Source: Diatrype stigma
Taxonomy: Eukaryota; Ascomycota; Sordariomycetes; Xylariales; Diatrypaceae
Assembly (NCBI GenBank): GCA_022225965.2
Contig: JAKJXP020000104.1
Coordinates: 1-64,000 of the forward strand
Length of the DNA: 64,000 nucleotides
Direction of reading: 5' to 3'
Shown here: one piece after another, positions 44,411 through 56,325 of the stretch
How positions within the stretch are numbered: position 1 is the stretch's first letter
Layout of the letters: every line of letters starts with the position of its first letter
Translations under genes and position numbers: made by a program
Notes under the pieces: model-generated
Database searches by the model: none
What the model was told of the DNA's origin: nothing
Seen by the model: only the letters and a program-made list of their open reading frames with translations

Positions 44411-45117
44411 GGTGGGGGTTGGAGGAGGAAATGGGTTATGGATAAGTCTATGGATAAATCTGGTTCAGGTACGTAGGTAAGAATAAGATCAAGGGTTTCC
44501 TCAGATAAATTAACGTAACGTGATGGATGATCAATCGATGCGTGCTCGCGCTCGTCCTGGTCTACGGCTACTAGGAGGAAAAGAAAGAAGAAAGGAAAAA
44601 AGACCAAAGGAAAAAAGAAGACGAAGAAAAAAACCTGCCTCGACCTCACCACCACCACTTGCAATTCAAATGTGTCATTATCTAGACCGGTTCACAGATG
44701 GATGGCCGCTAAATGTATGGGCATCATTGTTGTCAAGGATAGCCTGGCCTGCCTGCACAAAGCCGGCACTCAAAACCTAATTGTAGACTCAACGCCATTA
44801 TATGGTGGCTTGCTTCGCTTTATATAACGAACATAATCTTGGGTATTGTCCGCTTTGTCTTGGGGCTAGGGGCTTGAAAAGCCGAAGATAATATCGCTTG
44901 GACGGAGAACAACTCTCTCAAACAATCCCATTCACATCATGTGAGGGAACAAAGGTCTCACTTCCCATCAAAGACCAGTCTGAAACCTTATATATATACT
45001 CCCTCGAGTTCCTCGACATGACCTGTCTTACCCGAGTGAACATTGCATCGTATCTACCTTTACCTCGTCAACGCCCTTCCACACGTACTTACCTACCTAC
45101 CTCCGTACTCATTCAAA
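44411..45117. other. spacer and promoter of the Pro-rich gene
   Basis: No supportable gene. A purine-rich plus-strand tract lies at 44574-44632. Two TATA-like runs occur at 44820-44826 and 44989-44998; the second, about 120 bp before the ATG at 45118, is better placed. The leader just before the ATG is rich in TACCTACC. Confidence 0.45.
44989..44998 (+). promoter_or_regulatory. TATA-like element upstream of the Pro-rich gene
   Basis: A TTATATATAT run about 120 bp before the start codon at 45118, followed by a C/T-rich leader. Evidence is position and composition only. Confidence 0.35.
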
Positions 45118-45870
45118 ATGCCGGTCATCTGCGGAATCCATATACACCGGAACCACCACCGGCACTGCCGCAAGAGTGTGGTACAAGAAAAGGTACTAGT
45201 AAGTCCGTGGACGCCAGCCCGACCGCCCCGCGAAGACGGCCTGTTCGGACTCCCGCCGCCGGCGCTGCCCCCGCACCCTCCGGCGCGCTCCCCGCTCCGC
45301 CACAGGTCAGAGCGGCTGCCGAGGGATAGGCTGGCCCATCCGGACCCGCGCCGTAGCGTATCCGCAGGAGGTCCTCGCCGCGTCGATGCGTCGTCGTGCT
45401 ATCCCCCCGAGATGCCAGCAGCCGCTCGAGCGCCGCCCGCCCCGGTAAGTTGCTCTATAGAAAGCGAAAGTACGGCCGCAACCCCGTGCAGCTGTGCTGC
45501 ACGCGGTTTTGTCTCGCGATTCAATGCCTCGCACGTGTGCAGGGATCATCGCCGTCGTCATCCAACGGGAAACTGCGCGGTAAGTACTAGTAGTAGTGGT
45601 CGCGATGTCGTGTGCCCTCGTTACGGGCCGAACTCGCGATCACCTGCAGCAGCATTCAATAGAAATGGCGAGGGACATCTTCTCGAGCATCGCGCATCAA
45701 AGAGGCAGTGCAGGAGCTTCGGTCCTCCGAACGCCCCGCCGCCGAATAGGCCTCTGCCTAAGATCCCGCAAGTCCAGTTGGCTCCGGTTATACCGGGGTG
45801 GCAGAGCCCTTCCCGTCGCTATCTTGCTGGGGACGAGCCGATATACTTCATGCCCATATCCTTCAGCTAG
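45118..45870 (+). CDS. Pro/Arg-rich hypothetical protein, intron-containing
   Basis: The ATG at 45118 sits in a TTCAAAATG context (MPVICGIHIHRNHHRHCRKS). My preferred model has exons 45118-45444, 45543-45579 and 45650-45870, 194 residues. The introns are 98 and 70 nt with perfect GTAAGT donors and CAG acceptors, and the phases agree. The joined sequence runs ARAPPAP-GSSPSSSNGKLR-AAFNRNGEGHLLE and ends RYLAGDEPIYFMPISFS. The two intron lengths sum to 168, so the unspliced frame is open too (251 codons). Composition therefore cannot decide whether splicing occurs. The protein has His/Arg-rich and Pro-rich parts (PPNAPPPNRPLPKIPQ) and no recognised domain. A further GTAAGT at 45199 may mark another intron. 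Function unknown. Confidence 0.5.
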   Translation: MPVICGIHIHRNHHRHCRKSVVQEKVLVSPWTPARPPREDGLFGLPPPALPPHPPARSPLRHRSERLPRDRLAHPDPRRSVSAGGPRRVDASSCYPPEMPAAARAPPAPVSCSIESESTAATPCSCAARGFVSRFNASHVCRDHRRRHPTGNCAVSTSSSGRDVVCPRYGPNSRSPAAAFNRNGEGHLLEHRASKRQCRSFGPPNAPPPNRPLPKIPQVQLAPVIPGWQSPSRRYLAGDEPIYFMPISFS

Positions 45871-46502
45871 GGGGATGTTAGCGTAACGGGAGGCGGTTTG
45901 TATCGAGTCGCGGGTTCCCCCTTTTTTTCAGGTTGATCCTGGCGTGGGTACTTTGGCATACGCAATATTAATATCATAAGGGGCTAGTGTTCCTAAACCT
46001 ATACATATGTGAGTATTTTATAAGGATTTTGACGAGGCGAGGGCATAGTGCATATATATATATATATATACTCCAGAGATGCGATCTAGAGGCCGGAGAT
46101 ATTCATAATGCATAAACTGGGCAATAAAGTCATATATATCACCAAATTTCTCTGCCACCACGTATTTTCAAGTATTTAGACATAAGTGATTGCCGGTCTT
46201 TTTTTCCCCCCTTTTTTTCCTTCTTCTTTTTCGTTTGCTAGATGACTTTATTGTGATATGAGTTTGATCGTTGGTCGATGTTAGGGGCCAGAAACCGCTA
46301 TCTATCGGAAAAGGCATGATACATCGAACTACAGCAAGCTTGCCATGAACGCATAAGTCCTATAGAACTGGACCCAAGTCCCACCTAACTGCCACAGGCG
46401 TGCAACTAATCAGCACCGATTCTCATCGTTGCTTAGTAAAAAGGAAGTTCCTCCCACTGAAGACACCACCCTGCAAGAAGGAGCTAACCACGGAAACATA
46501 AC
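45871..46502. other. spacer with TA microsatellite
   Basis: No gene is seen. A pure AT run occupies 46052-46070, and T/C-rich homopolymer runs occur at 46200-46232. This is the 3' region of the GDSL esterase gene on its right side. Confidence 0.5.
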
Positions 46503-47657
46503 TTAGTATACGGTGGAGTTTCCGCCGAGGCTCGACTGGATGACGGACAGCATGAGCGGCGCGATGACCTGGGCGATGATCTCGTCGCCCGCGTCGTTGG
46601 GGTGGATGCCGTCGCGCAAATCCGTGCTCGGGTACGGGAAGTTGTAGACGTCGGCCACGAAGATGGGCGACTCGGTTGAGTTGAGCCCCTCGGCCCAGGC
46701 CGGGATCGCCTCGTTGAGTGCCACGATGGGTTGGTTGTTCATGGGCAGGGGGATGACGGTATCGACCTGCGGTGAGGTGAGTATTGGTGCCGCGCTTGGC
46801 TTGATACGTTGAAACGGGAGGAGCCGGTTGAAAATAGATGGGTAAATGCTTATTTAGTGAAAACAGACAGGAATACAGAAGGGGGGGGGGGGGGGGGGTT
46901 AGGGAGGATCAGAAACCAAGAAGTCTCACAATGATCTTCATATTCGGGTTGCTGGCGCGCGACAGCTCGACGATGCGCGTGTAGGCGGCCAGGATGGCAT
47001 CGAGGGTGCGGCCCTGGAAGGCGTCGTTGGTGCCGAGCATGAACTGAACGATGTCGGGCTGGGCGGCGGCGAGCCAGCCCTCGAGCAGCTGGTCGGCGAT
47101 ATTGATGGCCAGGTATCCCGAGTGCCCCTCGTGGCCCTGGTCCCAGCCGTCCGGGTCCAGCGTCGACCGGCAGTTCTGCGGGTTGTTGGTCATCGAGCCG
47201 ACGAGGTCGATGCGGTCTGCCACGCCTGCGGTGACGAGCTGGTCCCACCTGTTGTTTCGGTTCGTCGTCGTGTGCGCGGTCAGCTTAGTTTCGTGGACAC
47301 GTTTTATAAAGGAGGTTCAGATAACAGAAACCGGCGTATTTGTCTGATGAGGATGATAAGAGGTCATCACTTCGCCATCGCGGACGTGGTTACGTTTGGT
47401 TCTCATATGAAATTCTATGTAGATACGGTGGGAGACTATTTACTTAAGACTACTACACGACATCGACTTACACTTTAGCCCTCCAACACGTGATCTCCGT
47501 GATGCTATCTCCCAAAGGCACTGTCGAAAGAAAGAGAAATCAGCCCTACGTAACATGAGCATAAGCGCTTATAGGATATCATACTGATCTTCAGCTTAGC
47601 CTGGGCTAAGGCTGAGCCAAGCAGGCATGCCGTAGGTAATAGAACGCCCGTTTTCAT
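46503..47657 (-). CDS. secreted GDSL/SGNH-type esterase
   Basis: Four exons: 47657-47585, 47520-47472 (49 nt), 47248-46930 and 46766-46503, giving 234 residues. Phases match at every joint: AKLKI-MPLGDSITE, CWRAK-V-WDQLVTAG, NPNMKII-VDTVIPLP. Exon 1 is a signal peptide (MKTGVLLPTACLLGSALA). SGNH blocks are MPLGDSITE with Ser 30 (block I), LGTND with Asn 115 (block III), and DGIHPND with Asp 199/His 202 (block V), a complete catalytic set. VGSMTNNPQNC is typical of fungal acetylxylan-esterase-like GDSL proteins, so the substrate is probably an ester in plant cell-wall polysaccharide (inference). It is small for the family, with no extra binding domain. The third intron contains an 18-base G run. 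Exon 2, which carries the nucleophile, is too short to appear as a frame of its own. Confidence 0.88.
46881..46898. repeat. G18 homopolymer in an intron
   Basis: Eighteen consecutive G on the plus strand (C18 in the esterase pre-mRNA), inside the third intron of the GDSL gene. It gives the transcript a C-tract upstream of the acceptor. Sequencing length errors are likely here. Confidence 0.9.
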
Positions 47658-48371
47658 GGTGATCGGTATCGTAAGGCTGATCTAATAGAAACCTTCGGGG
47701 GGCAATTCGAACGGCGATCGCCTAGTATAGACCCTTGTGGTAAGCAGAGAGGTTCAACGGTGCATATACTACGGGTTATCATCGTTATAAGTCTACCCTG
47801 ATGGCACAGGGATCGAGCATTTATAGCCATGGTATCAAGAGGTAATAAAGCATGAGCGTAGGTTCCCTGATACAAATCGGGAAGTCTTGGCTGAGCTCCG
47901 CGAACTCGAGTGGCAATTTGTTATGCAGCTTTTATCCATGAAACCGGAACGATATAACGGACGATATAGCCGGGACGATCCTGCTCACACCAAGTGAATG
48001 GATGAATGATTGGCTCAGAACAGTATGGATGAATGATTGGTTCAGGAAAGGTTGAGTCGCGAACGTCATGTGAATAGCCTGAATGGAGGCTATCGACCAC
48101 GGTCTACGGCTTGATGGGTGCTCGTCTATATCTGCCTTTGCGTAACTACCTAGGTAACTAGGTATTGTCAAAGGCCTTGTGAGAGGTCAGGTTTGGAGTA
48201 ATAGTACAAATAACTAGCAGAGATCGAAACCATCTTCGCCCCGATATCGTGTAATACCAATCACAACTCTGGGGGTAGTACGTTTATGGACAATTCTCAG
48301 GATTTGTATTGTATGGTATTATTGCTTGTTAATCGAAAGGGTATCTTAATGCTAGAAATCTTGACTAGCCA
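47658..48371. other. spacer: esterase promoter and NTE1 3' region
   Basis: No supportable gene. A 26-nt direct repeat (two copies starting at about 47999 and 48025, unit TGGATGAATGATTGG(C/T)TCAG plus spacer) is present, and a CCTAGGTA element is at 48149. Confidence 0.5.
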
Positions 48372-51300
48372 CTAGATGCTTGCTCGCCTAGGTGCCATGG
48401 TCCTCCGGAGGGCTTTCTTTGCTTCCGTCTCCTCAGCCAGAGGCAGGGAGCCTTCATCTTTCATCTTGGTCAGGAAGTCTTGACCGAATTTGTATCCTGC
48501 CTGGAAAATCTCGTCGAACTTTCCAAAATCTAATGTCCCATAGTCGTCAACAGGAGGCCGCATGTAAATGCATCCTGGCATCATCTTGGCCCTTTCCAGT
48601 GCATCCACACTGGATACGTACGCCAAACGTGCCTGTATCTCGGCAAGAGTTGGAGGGTTGGGGATGGACGAAAAGGGATTCCATCGGTTGAAGAAAGCCC
48701 ACATGCCAGACAATGAATCTCCATATGCTTGCGGTGTGTCATCGTCCAAGGATCCTACATCGATAGCGAACATGACGTCCACGCCGAGCGACTTCATATG
48801 GGAGACAGTCAGATTGTCAATGTAGCCACCGTCAAGAAGCATACTACCTTCATCACATAGAGGTGGGAGAAGGCCCGCTAGCGACATGGATGCTCGCACA
48901 TATCGCCAAGCATATCCACTAGTATGGATCTCCTTTCTGCTTTTGCTGATGTTCGTGGTGTTGCAATAGTACTCCAACCAGAAGTCCTCTATCTGATGAT
49001 TTCCAAAGGTTTTGAAGATACCACGGTTGAACTCATGGCCGGTCGTATAGGACGCAGAGGGGTAGGTGAGATCCAAGGCAAAGCGCCAAATGCTTCCCAT
49101 TCTCCCGGAGAATTTCTTGGCTAGTCCGAACATAGGCACGAGATCAGCATGGCGGGCGTAGAGCGCCCCTATGAAAGCTCCAATCGAAGTACCCCCTATA
49201 ATATCAATCGGGATACCGGCTTCCTCCATGGCACTGATGATGCCGACGTGGGCAATGCCTCTTGCGCCGCCTCCACCTAGTACGAGGCCGATGGATTTAC
49301 CACACAGACGTCGTGCGAGCCTGTGGAAATCCCCTTTGTAGGGTGCGTCGGGCGAGTAATAGGGCCGCTGTCGGATCTTCCTGCTGGTGTATTTCTGGAT
49401 TTCAGCCTGCAGAATCTGCACTCGCTCCTTCAGCGTTGGCCCGCCCTTCCTTGAAGGTTGATGGACAGGAACCGTGTTCGTCCGGAAAGCCATTTGCATG
49501 TGATAGTGACCACCGTTGATCCAGACGCGGTTCCTCAGCCAAGACCTCGTCAAGCCAGGAGGCGAATACCGGTCAGCATGGAGAAGAACAAGGGTCTTCC
49601 GCGCAGTCGACTTCATGTTTAACATGAAATGCTCGTATTCACCGACCTCGGGAGATCCCTCGGCGAGGCCAACAAGCAGGATGCAGTCAGCTTGGGTAAT
49701 GCAGGTCTGTGTCCAAGGGGAGTTGACAGTCGTGTCTGTTGATATCTGTTAGTCTTTGCTTGGATCAAAGCCTTTTCAAGATGGTGAGGATATGACGTGA
49801 GATCAGGAAAAAATTAGAGTTTAATGCCTTCATTGACGGCGCTCTGGATTATGTTTTCTCATCATGGTAGAGTTGAGGTTTGGAGGTAGGAGTGCGAATA
49901 TAGGACTTACCGGCAATGTAAACAACTAGACCATACTTTTCCTCCAGGTCAGCAAGATATTGAGACAACTTGAGTTTTCCCATCTTGTTGAAAGCATGCT
50001 TGCCGAGATGACTCAGGATCGCAGACTGCGTCAACGAAGTAGCCCCATTCGAGGGGCTAACCTGCGAAAGAGCATTCATGAGCCGATTTCCAAACTCCAC
50101 TACCGGCGTTCCCGACCGAATAGGAAGAACAGCAACCGTTCGCAAGTTCAGAGGCGAGGACGTTTTGTTGACGGATGGATTGGATGCAGCGTCTTGGCCG
50201 GAGTTGGCCGGATTATCAACAAGAAGCCTCATGCGAGCGGCGATGATCTTGGAGATCTTGATGGTGATGTTCGGATGTTCCTGGGCCAGGCTGTTGAACA
50301 GGGTGCGAGGAAAGGTGACCAATTCGGTGTCGCGGATCGCATGCAATGTCCCTGTGCGGCTGGACTCGGTCAAGACCTCCAATTCTCCCACACTGTCACC
50401 TTGGCCAAACTCGGCCCGAACGTTCACCCCGCCGTCCTTTCTATCTTCGATTAAACGGAGTCGACCGTTAAGAACAAGATAGATAGCTTCACTCTCCTCG
50501 TCTTTGCGGAACAAGACTTGCCCCGCATTGACCTGAACCCATTCCAGGGCAAAATCAATGTGAAGCAGCAATTTCGGGAGCAGATGCGTTAGCCTCTTGG
50601 CCATGGTCAGAAGTACTATTGGGTATCTCTCCAGAATCTTCTCAATGGTAGCCCGAGGAATGAACCCAACATACACATCCGTCTTAGCCACTACATCGAT
50701 GAACGATCGGTAGGAGGAGACTGTATCGATATAGCCTGCAAGTCCACCTGGCTTCACCAACCCCACCCGGCGTCTGGGCATACCTTTTCGCTTGCCGTCC
50801 GGCAGTTTGGTGCCGAGGTCTGGACTTCGTTGCGCAAAGTCGAGCACCGAGGCCCGCGTGGGCTCATGCGAATCTGCCTTGTGCATTGCTGACATGGAGG
50901 TTCTAGTGGAAGAGCTCAAGATGTTGCTTCCGGAGTCCTCCGACGGAACGCAAATGTCGAGGAACCCGTCGATGACGTAATATAAGCCAGGACTTCGCTC
51001 CCCTTGCTCGACTAGAACAGAACCCTGGGGGAAGAAGACAATTTCCACCTCATGTTTCATTTCGGTAGCCAATGTTTGTGGGTTAGGATTCCGGGTCATG
51101 GAAATGCCGCCAGAGGTCTGGGACTCAGCATCCCAGTCTGTTGAACCTTCGAATGAAGGCATGAATCCGAAGGCATTGCTGCTGAACATACCCCTCTGCC
51201 TCCTTTGATCATGAGAGAGAAGTCTCGGCGAGCCTTCTGTGGATTCTGCACCGCGGGAAGATCCATCGGAGTCCATGCCCAACGCCTTGAAGATACATTC

Positions 51301-53142
51301 CAGTATGGAGACTCGGAAAAGATTATCTTCGTCTACCGATTCACGAGGATCAATCGATAAACGAGCGCGTTTTTGCGTCGCGAACGGGTTGAAGGAATGT
51401 TGCGCCAAAGGGGTGGAGTCATCTCTACGAACTCCCTCGCCCGCTTGCCATGGCTGCGTCAAGGGAATATCCAACGTTCCGGACTGCCTTGCTCCACCAG
51501 CACGGGCTATATGAACATTAGTCACCAGATCCCCAGGGCTGGTGGTGTGAATCGATATACGCTCGTGCGGCGGAACAATAGTCGAGGCCACAACGGACTG
51601 TGGCCGTTTGCTCATGGCCTGCAGAGCAGCTTCCTTGCGCAACCCAGTACTAGATCTTCGACGACCGCTCGTGGCTGATGCATTGTGTAACGCGATTCCC
51701 TTGCCACTTTCATCTTCCCCGGCTCTCTCCCGCTCTTGCTTGAATTTTTCCTTCAGCCGATCGAGGGCGTCACCTCGCAATATGTTGGGCAACTGCCATG
51801 ATGTGTAATTCATCATGTTCTTCTCTGTGTGCAACACTTCATTGGTCAAGCCGAGGTAATTGTATGCTGTGGCGAGAGTTACACGCTGGAATCTAGAAAG
51901 GATAACATGAACGATATGGGCAGTAGCCTTAGGGTAAATCCTGATCAGCCGTCGAAAAGCGCTGGCGGGTATAATGGCGATGGTAGTATCCACAGTGGCT
52001 CTGGCAATGAGGTCAGGATGAACAGAATTCGCCGAAGGCCTGTTGCCTGCAGGCCGACGAGTCTCCCGGGGAGCTGATGATGCATCCAAAGATATGGAAG
52101 GGATTCTTGATAACACGGCTCTACTTGGAGAAGTCGGGCTCATGCGCTCTGTTTCATCCAGCATAGACATATGATGTCCATCGAGTCTTTCGGAATCCGG
52201 GGTCCTAGGCCGATGTCCTGGTGTATCGCGACCGTGGTCAAAGCCGGCGCTGGAGGGTCGTTGCAGGTCGACCGGCCTCGGAGGCGAGGAAGATTCCGCA
52301 CCATCCTCAGGTGGAAGTCCCAAGCCGACGTTCTCTGTGAACAAAGACATGATGGAGAATATAGAAGACATGGGGGCTCCATTCCGAACCTCGGTGAGTA
52401 GCTGATATTTTTGCTGCCCAGGTTCGTCGTGCTCGTCTTCTCCAGCGCAGGAAGATTCGCGTGAGGGATTACGCGATTCTCTGGATTCTGACTGTTGATC
52501 ACGACGGGACGTCTTCACGAAGATCTCCACGAGCCCGTCTACAACAAGACAGAATCCCTTCTCATCCTCGAGGTTCAGAGTTTCGCCGGCGATGAGCTTC
52601 CTGGTCTGCATGCTCCGGGTCAACTCATGGAACACGGGACGCTCTAGATATCCGAAGATCTTGATAGCGCTGAGGAACTCGTCCAGGTAGTTGGAGAGAC
52701 CAGGTTTGATACCCTCCTCATTGGTGTCCGGGAACAGTACTAGCTCGGGTTCCTTGCGCTGAGGCTCTGGTGGGAGGCGGGAGTACATATTTAAGTACCG
52801 GTATCGCACCACCCAGGTGACGCCAGAGACGATGAGGGCGACGAAGAATAGTAGCGTGGTGGCGTTCATAGTTACGGTCAGGCTGGTCGAGAAGAGCGTG
52901 AACAAGAGCGTTGGTACAGATATTGTCGTAAGCTTGAGGCTCCAGTACAGGATCATGGATACCACGTGGAGCAAGAAGAGAATGAACCTTCCTATAAACC
53001 CGAGCCAGGAAGACGAGCCTTGCGCATCCGCAACACTGCCTGTCTGTGTGGCCATGGTAGCCAAGGCAGCAACGGAGCTCTCTACGGTAGCGAGACCCTC
53101 AGCGAGGGCTGTGCCTCCGCTGGCTCCGCTTGATGAATCCAT
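48372..53142 (-). CDS. NTE1: lysophospholipase NTE1 (neuropathy target esterase family)
   Basis: NTE1 is an ER membrane serine esterase that deacylates phosphatidylcholine to glycerophosphocholine. Exons are 53142-49911 and 49735-48372, giving 1531 residues. The intron (GTAAGT...TCAACAG, 175 nt) joins GLVVYIA to [18 protein letters not shown] in phase. The N-terminus has two or three membrane helices (about 46-113: [36 protein letters not shown]). Cyclic-nucleotide-binding-like domains follow: one around [17 protein letters not shown], one around [19 protein letters not shown] and one around [23 protein letters not shown]. They are separated by long Ser-rich disordered inserts. The patatin-like catalytic domain has [11 protein letters not shown] (about 1227), GGTSIGAF with the nucleophile Ser near 1261 and DGGYIDNL with Asp near 1379. 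All catalytic residues are present. Confidence 0.95.
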
Positions 53143-54329
53143 GATGAACGTGTCAGATCACTGCTGAGAAACAAATACTTCAGCGTGGTGTTGACATCGG
53201 TCAGCTATACATGCCGAAACTTGGAAAATGCCAAGCTCTCTCGCTCTGTTCTCAAACAGCAGCGAGATGTTTGTCCGTATTGGTATTGAACACCGACTGA
53301 CAGCAGCTATCAGCGGGTTTCAGGAGGTGACATGGAGGGTGAGACATTGGGATGGGTTGAAAGGGAGAAGAAGCCGTGCGAGCTTCTGCTTAGCAGGAGC
53401 TTTGGTTGGGAAAGGAAGCTCAAAGGTGAAGTCGAGAAGCTGGAATTGGCACTCAATAAAATTCATGTGCCTGAACCATGGCAGAATTGAATGCCTGTGA
53501 CTGGAGCTTTTCTTACACTAGAGCTCTAGTGTCGGCTTTACTGTCTCTCCGCGATCCGTCTTTACGCAAGCCACTTCAGGTTAGACACATGAAATCACCT
53601 AGACACGCTAGGTACATTTGACACTAGAAGGTACTTAGATATCAGGGTATCTACAGGTACATACCTATGTAGCGTAGGGAGTCCACGTAAATTACAGGTA
53701 TATTTGAGAAGAGTAAATGCTTTGACAGCTAAAATGTTGTTGGTACTGTGGTTGTAATGTTCATAATTAACATCTTGTGTAGCCGTGATACCTACTTCCA
53801 TTAGGTCCTAGGTGATAGCTCTATTATGTATGACAGGAATACCTACGAGAACAGCGTTGTGGCTGAGCAGCCTTGAAATCTGCAGGTCTGCAAGTACAAA
53901 GTACCTACATACAACATACATATGTATGTATGTACATTCTATGTATGAAGGCCAGGAAAATCAGAACCCCGCCAAAATTACTGCAACTCCAGGGCCGCAG
54001 AACTGTTTCCAACTTTCCATCACCCCACTAGGCAACACGGGTATTCACAAATTCAATATTACGTCTGTCCACCATACAACTTCCTACATCGAGTTAGGAC
54101 GTTCAAGTAGACATCGCCTACCGTCTTCCGACAAGTTCTCATCGGATTCCCTACCGAATACCTACCCGGTTCTCTCGATACGCCTAGATCCCAACTGTAC
54201 TATCTGAGCGGACGTGAAAAAGTTGCTGTCCGCCGCAATTGTCACCTTGGCCGTCGTTGCCAGCCCAATAGCACTCATCCTACACTACCCTCCCTACTCT
54301 AGATCGCATCCAAGTCAACAACCGCCAAG
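53143..54329. other. divergent promoter region between NTE1 and eIF2-alpha
   Basis: No supportable gene in 1.2 kb. It includes a CCTAGG at 53807-53812, TACCTACATACAACATACAT-type repeats at 53900-53935 and several copies of TACCTA. Both promoters should lie within. Confidence 0.45.
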
Positions 54330-55441
54330 ATGTCGTTGACAAACTGTCGGTTCTACGAGGAGAAGTATCCGGAGATTGACAGCTTCGTCATGGTCAATGT
54401 CAAGCAAGTTCGTTTCCCCCGACCTATTGAATGCCTCGACCATCCCTAACTGATCCATCTTAGATCGCCGATATGGGTGCCTACGTAAAACTTCTCGAAT
54501 ACGACAACATCGATGGCATGATCCTGCTATCCGAGCTTTCGCGACGACGTATCCGCAGTATACAAAAGCTTATTCGTGTCGGCCGAAACGAGGTTGTTGT
54601 GGTGCTCCGAGTGGACAAGGAGAAGGGTATGTTAGGCACCTGCAAGACATAATTGGTATCTGGTATCGATGGGTCGGCTAACAGACCGGAATAGGTTATA
54701 TCGATCTTTCCAAGCGCCGAGTGTCTCCCGAGGACATAATCAAATGTGAGGAGCGGTACAACAAGGGCAAGATGGTCCACTCTATTATGCGCCATGTAGC
54801 CGAGAAGACGCAAACGCCCATCGAGCACCTTTATGAGACCATAACGTGGCCGCTTAACAAGAAGTACGGGCATGCGATTGATGCTTTCAAGCTCTCTATC
54901 ACGTAAGATGCCCCCCTACACGCATCATTCATATGCCTATGACTCACATGATTCCAGGAACCCCGAAGTTTGGAATGACATCACATTCCCGAGCGACGCC
55001 GATGCCGAGGAGCTCAAGTCCTATATCGGAAAGCGATTGACGCCCCAGCCCACGAAGGTCCGCGCGGATGTCGAAGTCACCTGCTTCGATTACGAGGGTA
55101 TCGATGCGGTCAAGACGGCCCTCCGAACGGCCGAGGCAGCGAACACCGAGGACAACCAAGTCAAGGTTCGACTTGTATCGCCACCACTCTACGTTTTGAC
55201 GAACACTTGCTTGGACAAGAGCCACGGAGTTGCGACGCTGGAGGAGGCCATCGGAAACATCCGTAAGAGCATCGAGGGCGCCGGCGGACAACTGGTGGTC
55301 AAGATGGAGCCGAAGGCTGTCACGGACTCGGACGATGCTGAGCTGCAGGCACTGATGGAGAAGCGAGAACGGGAGAATGCCGAAGTCAGCGGAGACGAGA
55401 GCGTCAGCGAGAGCGACGACAATGTCCCCGAGCACGTCTAG
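54330..55441 (+). CDS. SUI2: translation initiation factor eIF2 subunit alpha
   Basis: Regulatory subunit of eIF2, which brings Met-tRNAi to the 40S ribosome. Exons are 54330-54407, 54464-54626, 54695-54902 and 54958-55441, giving 310 residues. All introns are short GT-AG with matching phases ([38 protein letters not shown]). The S1-like N-terminal domain holds [13 protein letters not shown]. Ser 52 (Ser 51 when the initiator Met is removed) is the Gcn2 phosphorylation site, so the stress-control site is intact. A helical domain ([17 protein letters not shown]) and an alpha-beta domain follow. The acidic Ser-rich tail ends [17 protein letters not shown], matching the CK2-type tail of fungal eIF2-alpha. 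Confidence 0.96.
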
Positions 55442-56325
55442 ATGTGGGGCTGAAATAAGGGCAATCTTTCCGTGATGGCGTAGCATGAAGTGACGTGACG
55501 GCGTGACCTGACTACGGTCTAGCATAGACGGGGTTTATGGCTTGGGGAAAGGGAAAATGGCTGGCTGAGACTCCGGAAGAGTCGCATGACTTGAGGGGGT
55601 ATATAAAAGCAGTACGAGAATTGAGCATTGCCTTGTAATGAGACCACGGTTTTAACCCATCGTTATATCGTTAGTGTGTGCTGAAGACCTCAAGGAACCT
55701 GCTCGTGTTCTCGGCACGGGTCTCAAAAGCATCCGAGCATCTGGATATTGCTTGACCTACTCGTGGGCCCACGGGTAATGCGTACTACATTGGTGTATTG
55801 TGTTTATTCTAGAAGAACTAGAAGAACTACTAACTAGAAGAATGACGAGGCTATAATTCGCTCAGAGATGAATGCAGACAGACTATGACGTGCCGTGGCG
55901 AGATGAAAGATACCATGCATTAATCCCATGGTGCGGTCATGATAGCAATGCGTAATTCCTATCTGGTGTTATTGCTTGCTATCTGATTCCTCACAAAGTA
56001 TGGCGCCTTACTGGACCTTGGAGTAGAGAAAGATATGATGCCTACGGTTATTGTTGTCAATAAATTATACACAGCAAAATTATCAAGTTATCCGATAATA
56101 TCCCCCTCCAAGACACTTAATGTGGGGTGACTAAGTAAGTATAAGCTTTAGTTAATAGTGACATGGAAAACAAGCCTGGACAAATCTTCGAAAATCGCCA
56201 ACAGATCTGCTCTAATCGGGAACTTTTTCACTAAATATCCCATCTCATCTCCAAAAACCCCCCGCGCGCCTTGACAACGCGAAAGGCGACAAAAGGAGAA
56301 AAGGACATTGGCCCCTCCCTCGCCC
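55442..56325. other. spacer with TATA-like box and small repeats
   Basis: No gene is recognised. A TATATAAAAG-like box at 55600-55609 lies after the eIF2-alpha stop on the plus strand, with no recognised gene within 700 bp. A short AACTAGAAG repeat occurs at 55809-55843. The right side is the IMP2 promoter. Confidence 0.4.

Noticed and set aside
43573..44664. 363-codon minus-strand frame opposite the TEL2 3' end
   Set aside because: Ser/Arg-rich antisense shadow, and its N-terminal part (poly-Phe) comes from a plus-strand purine tract.
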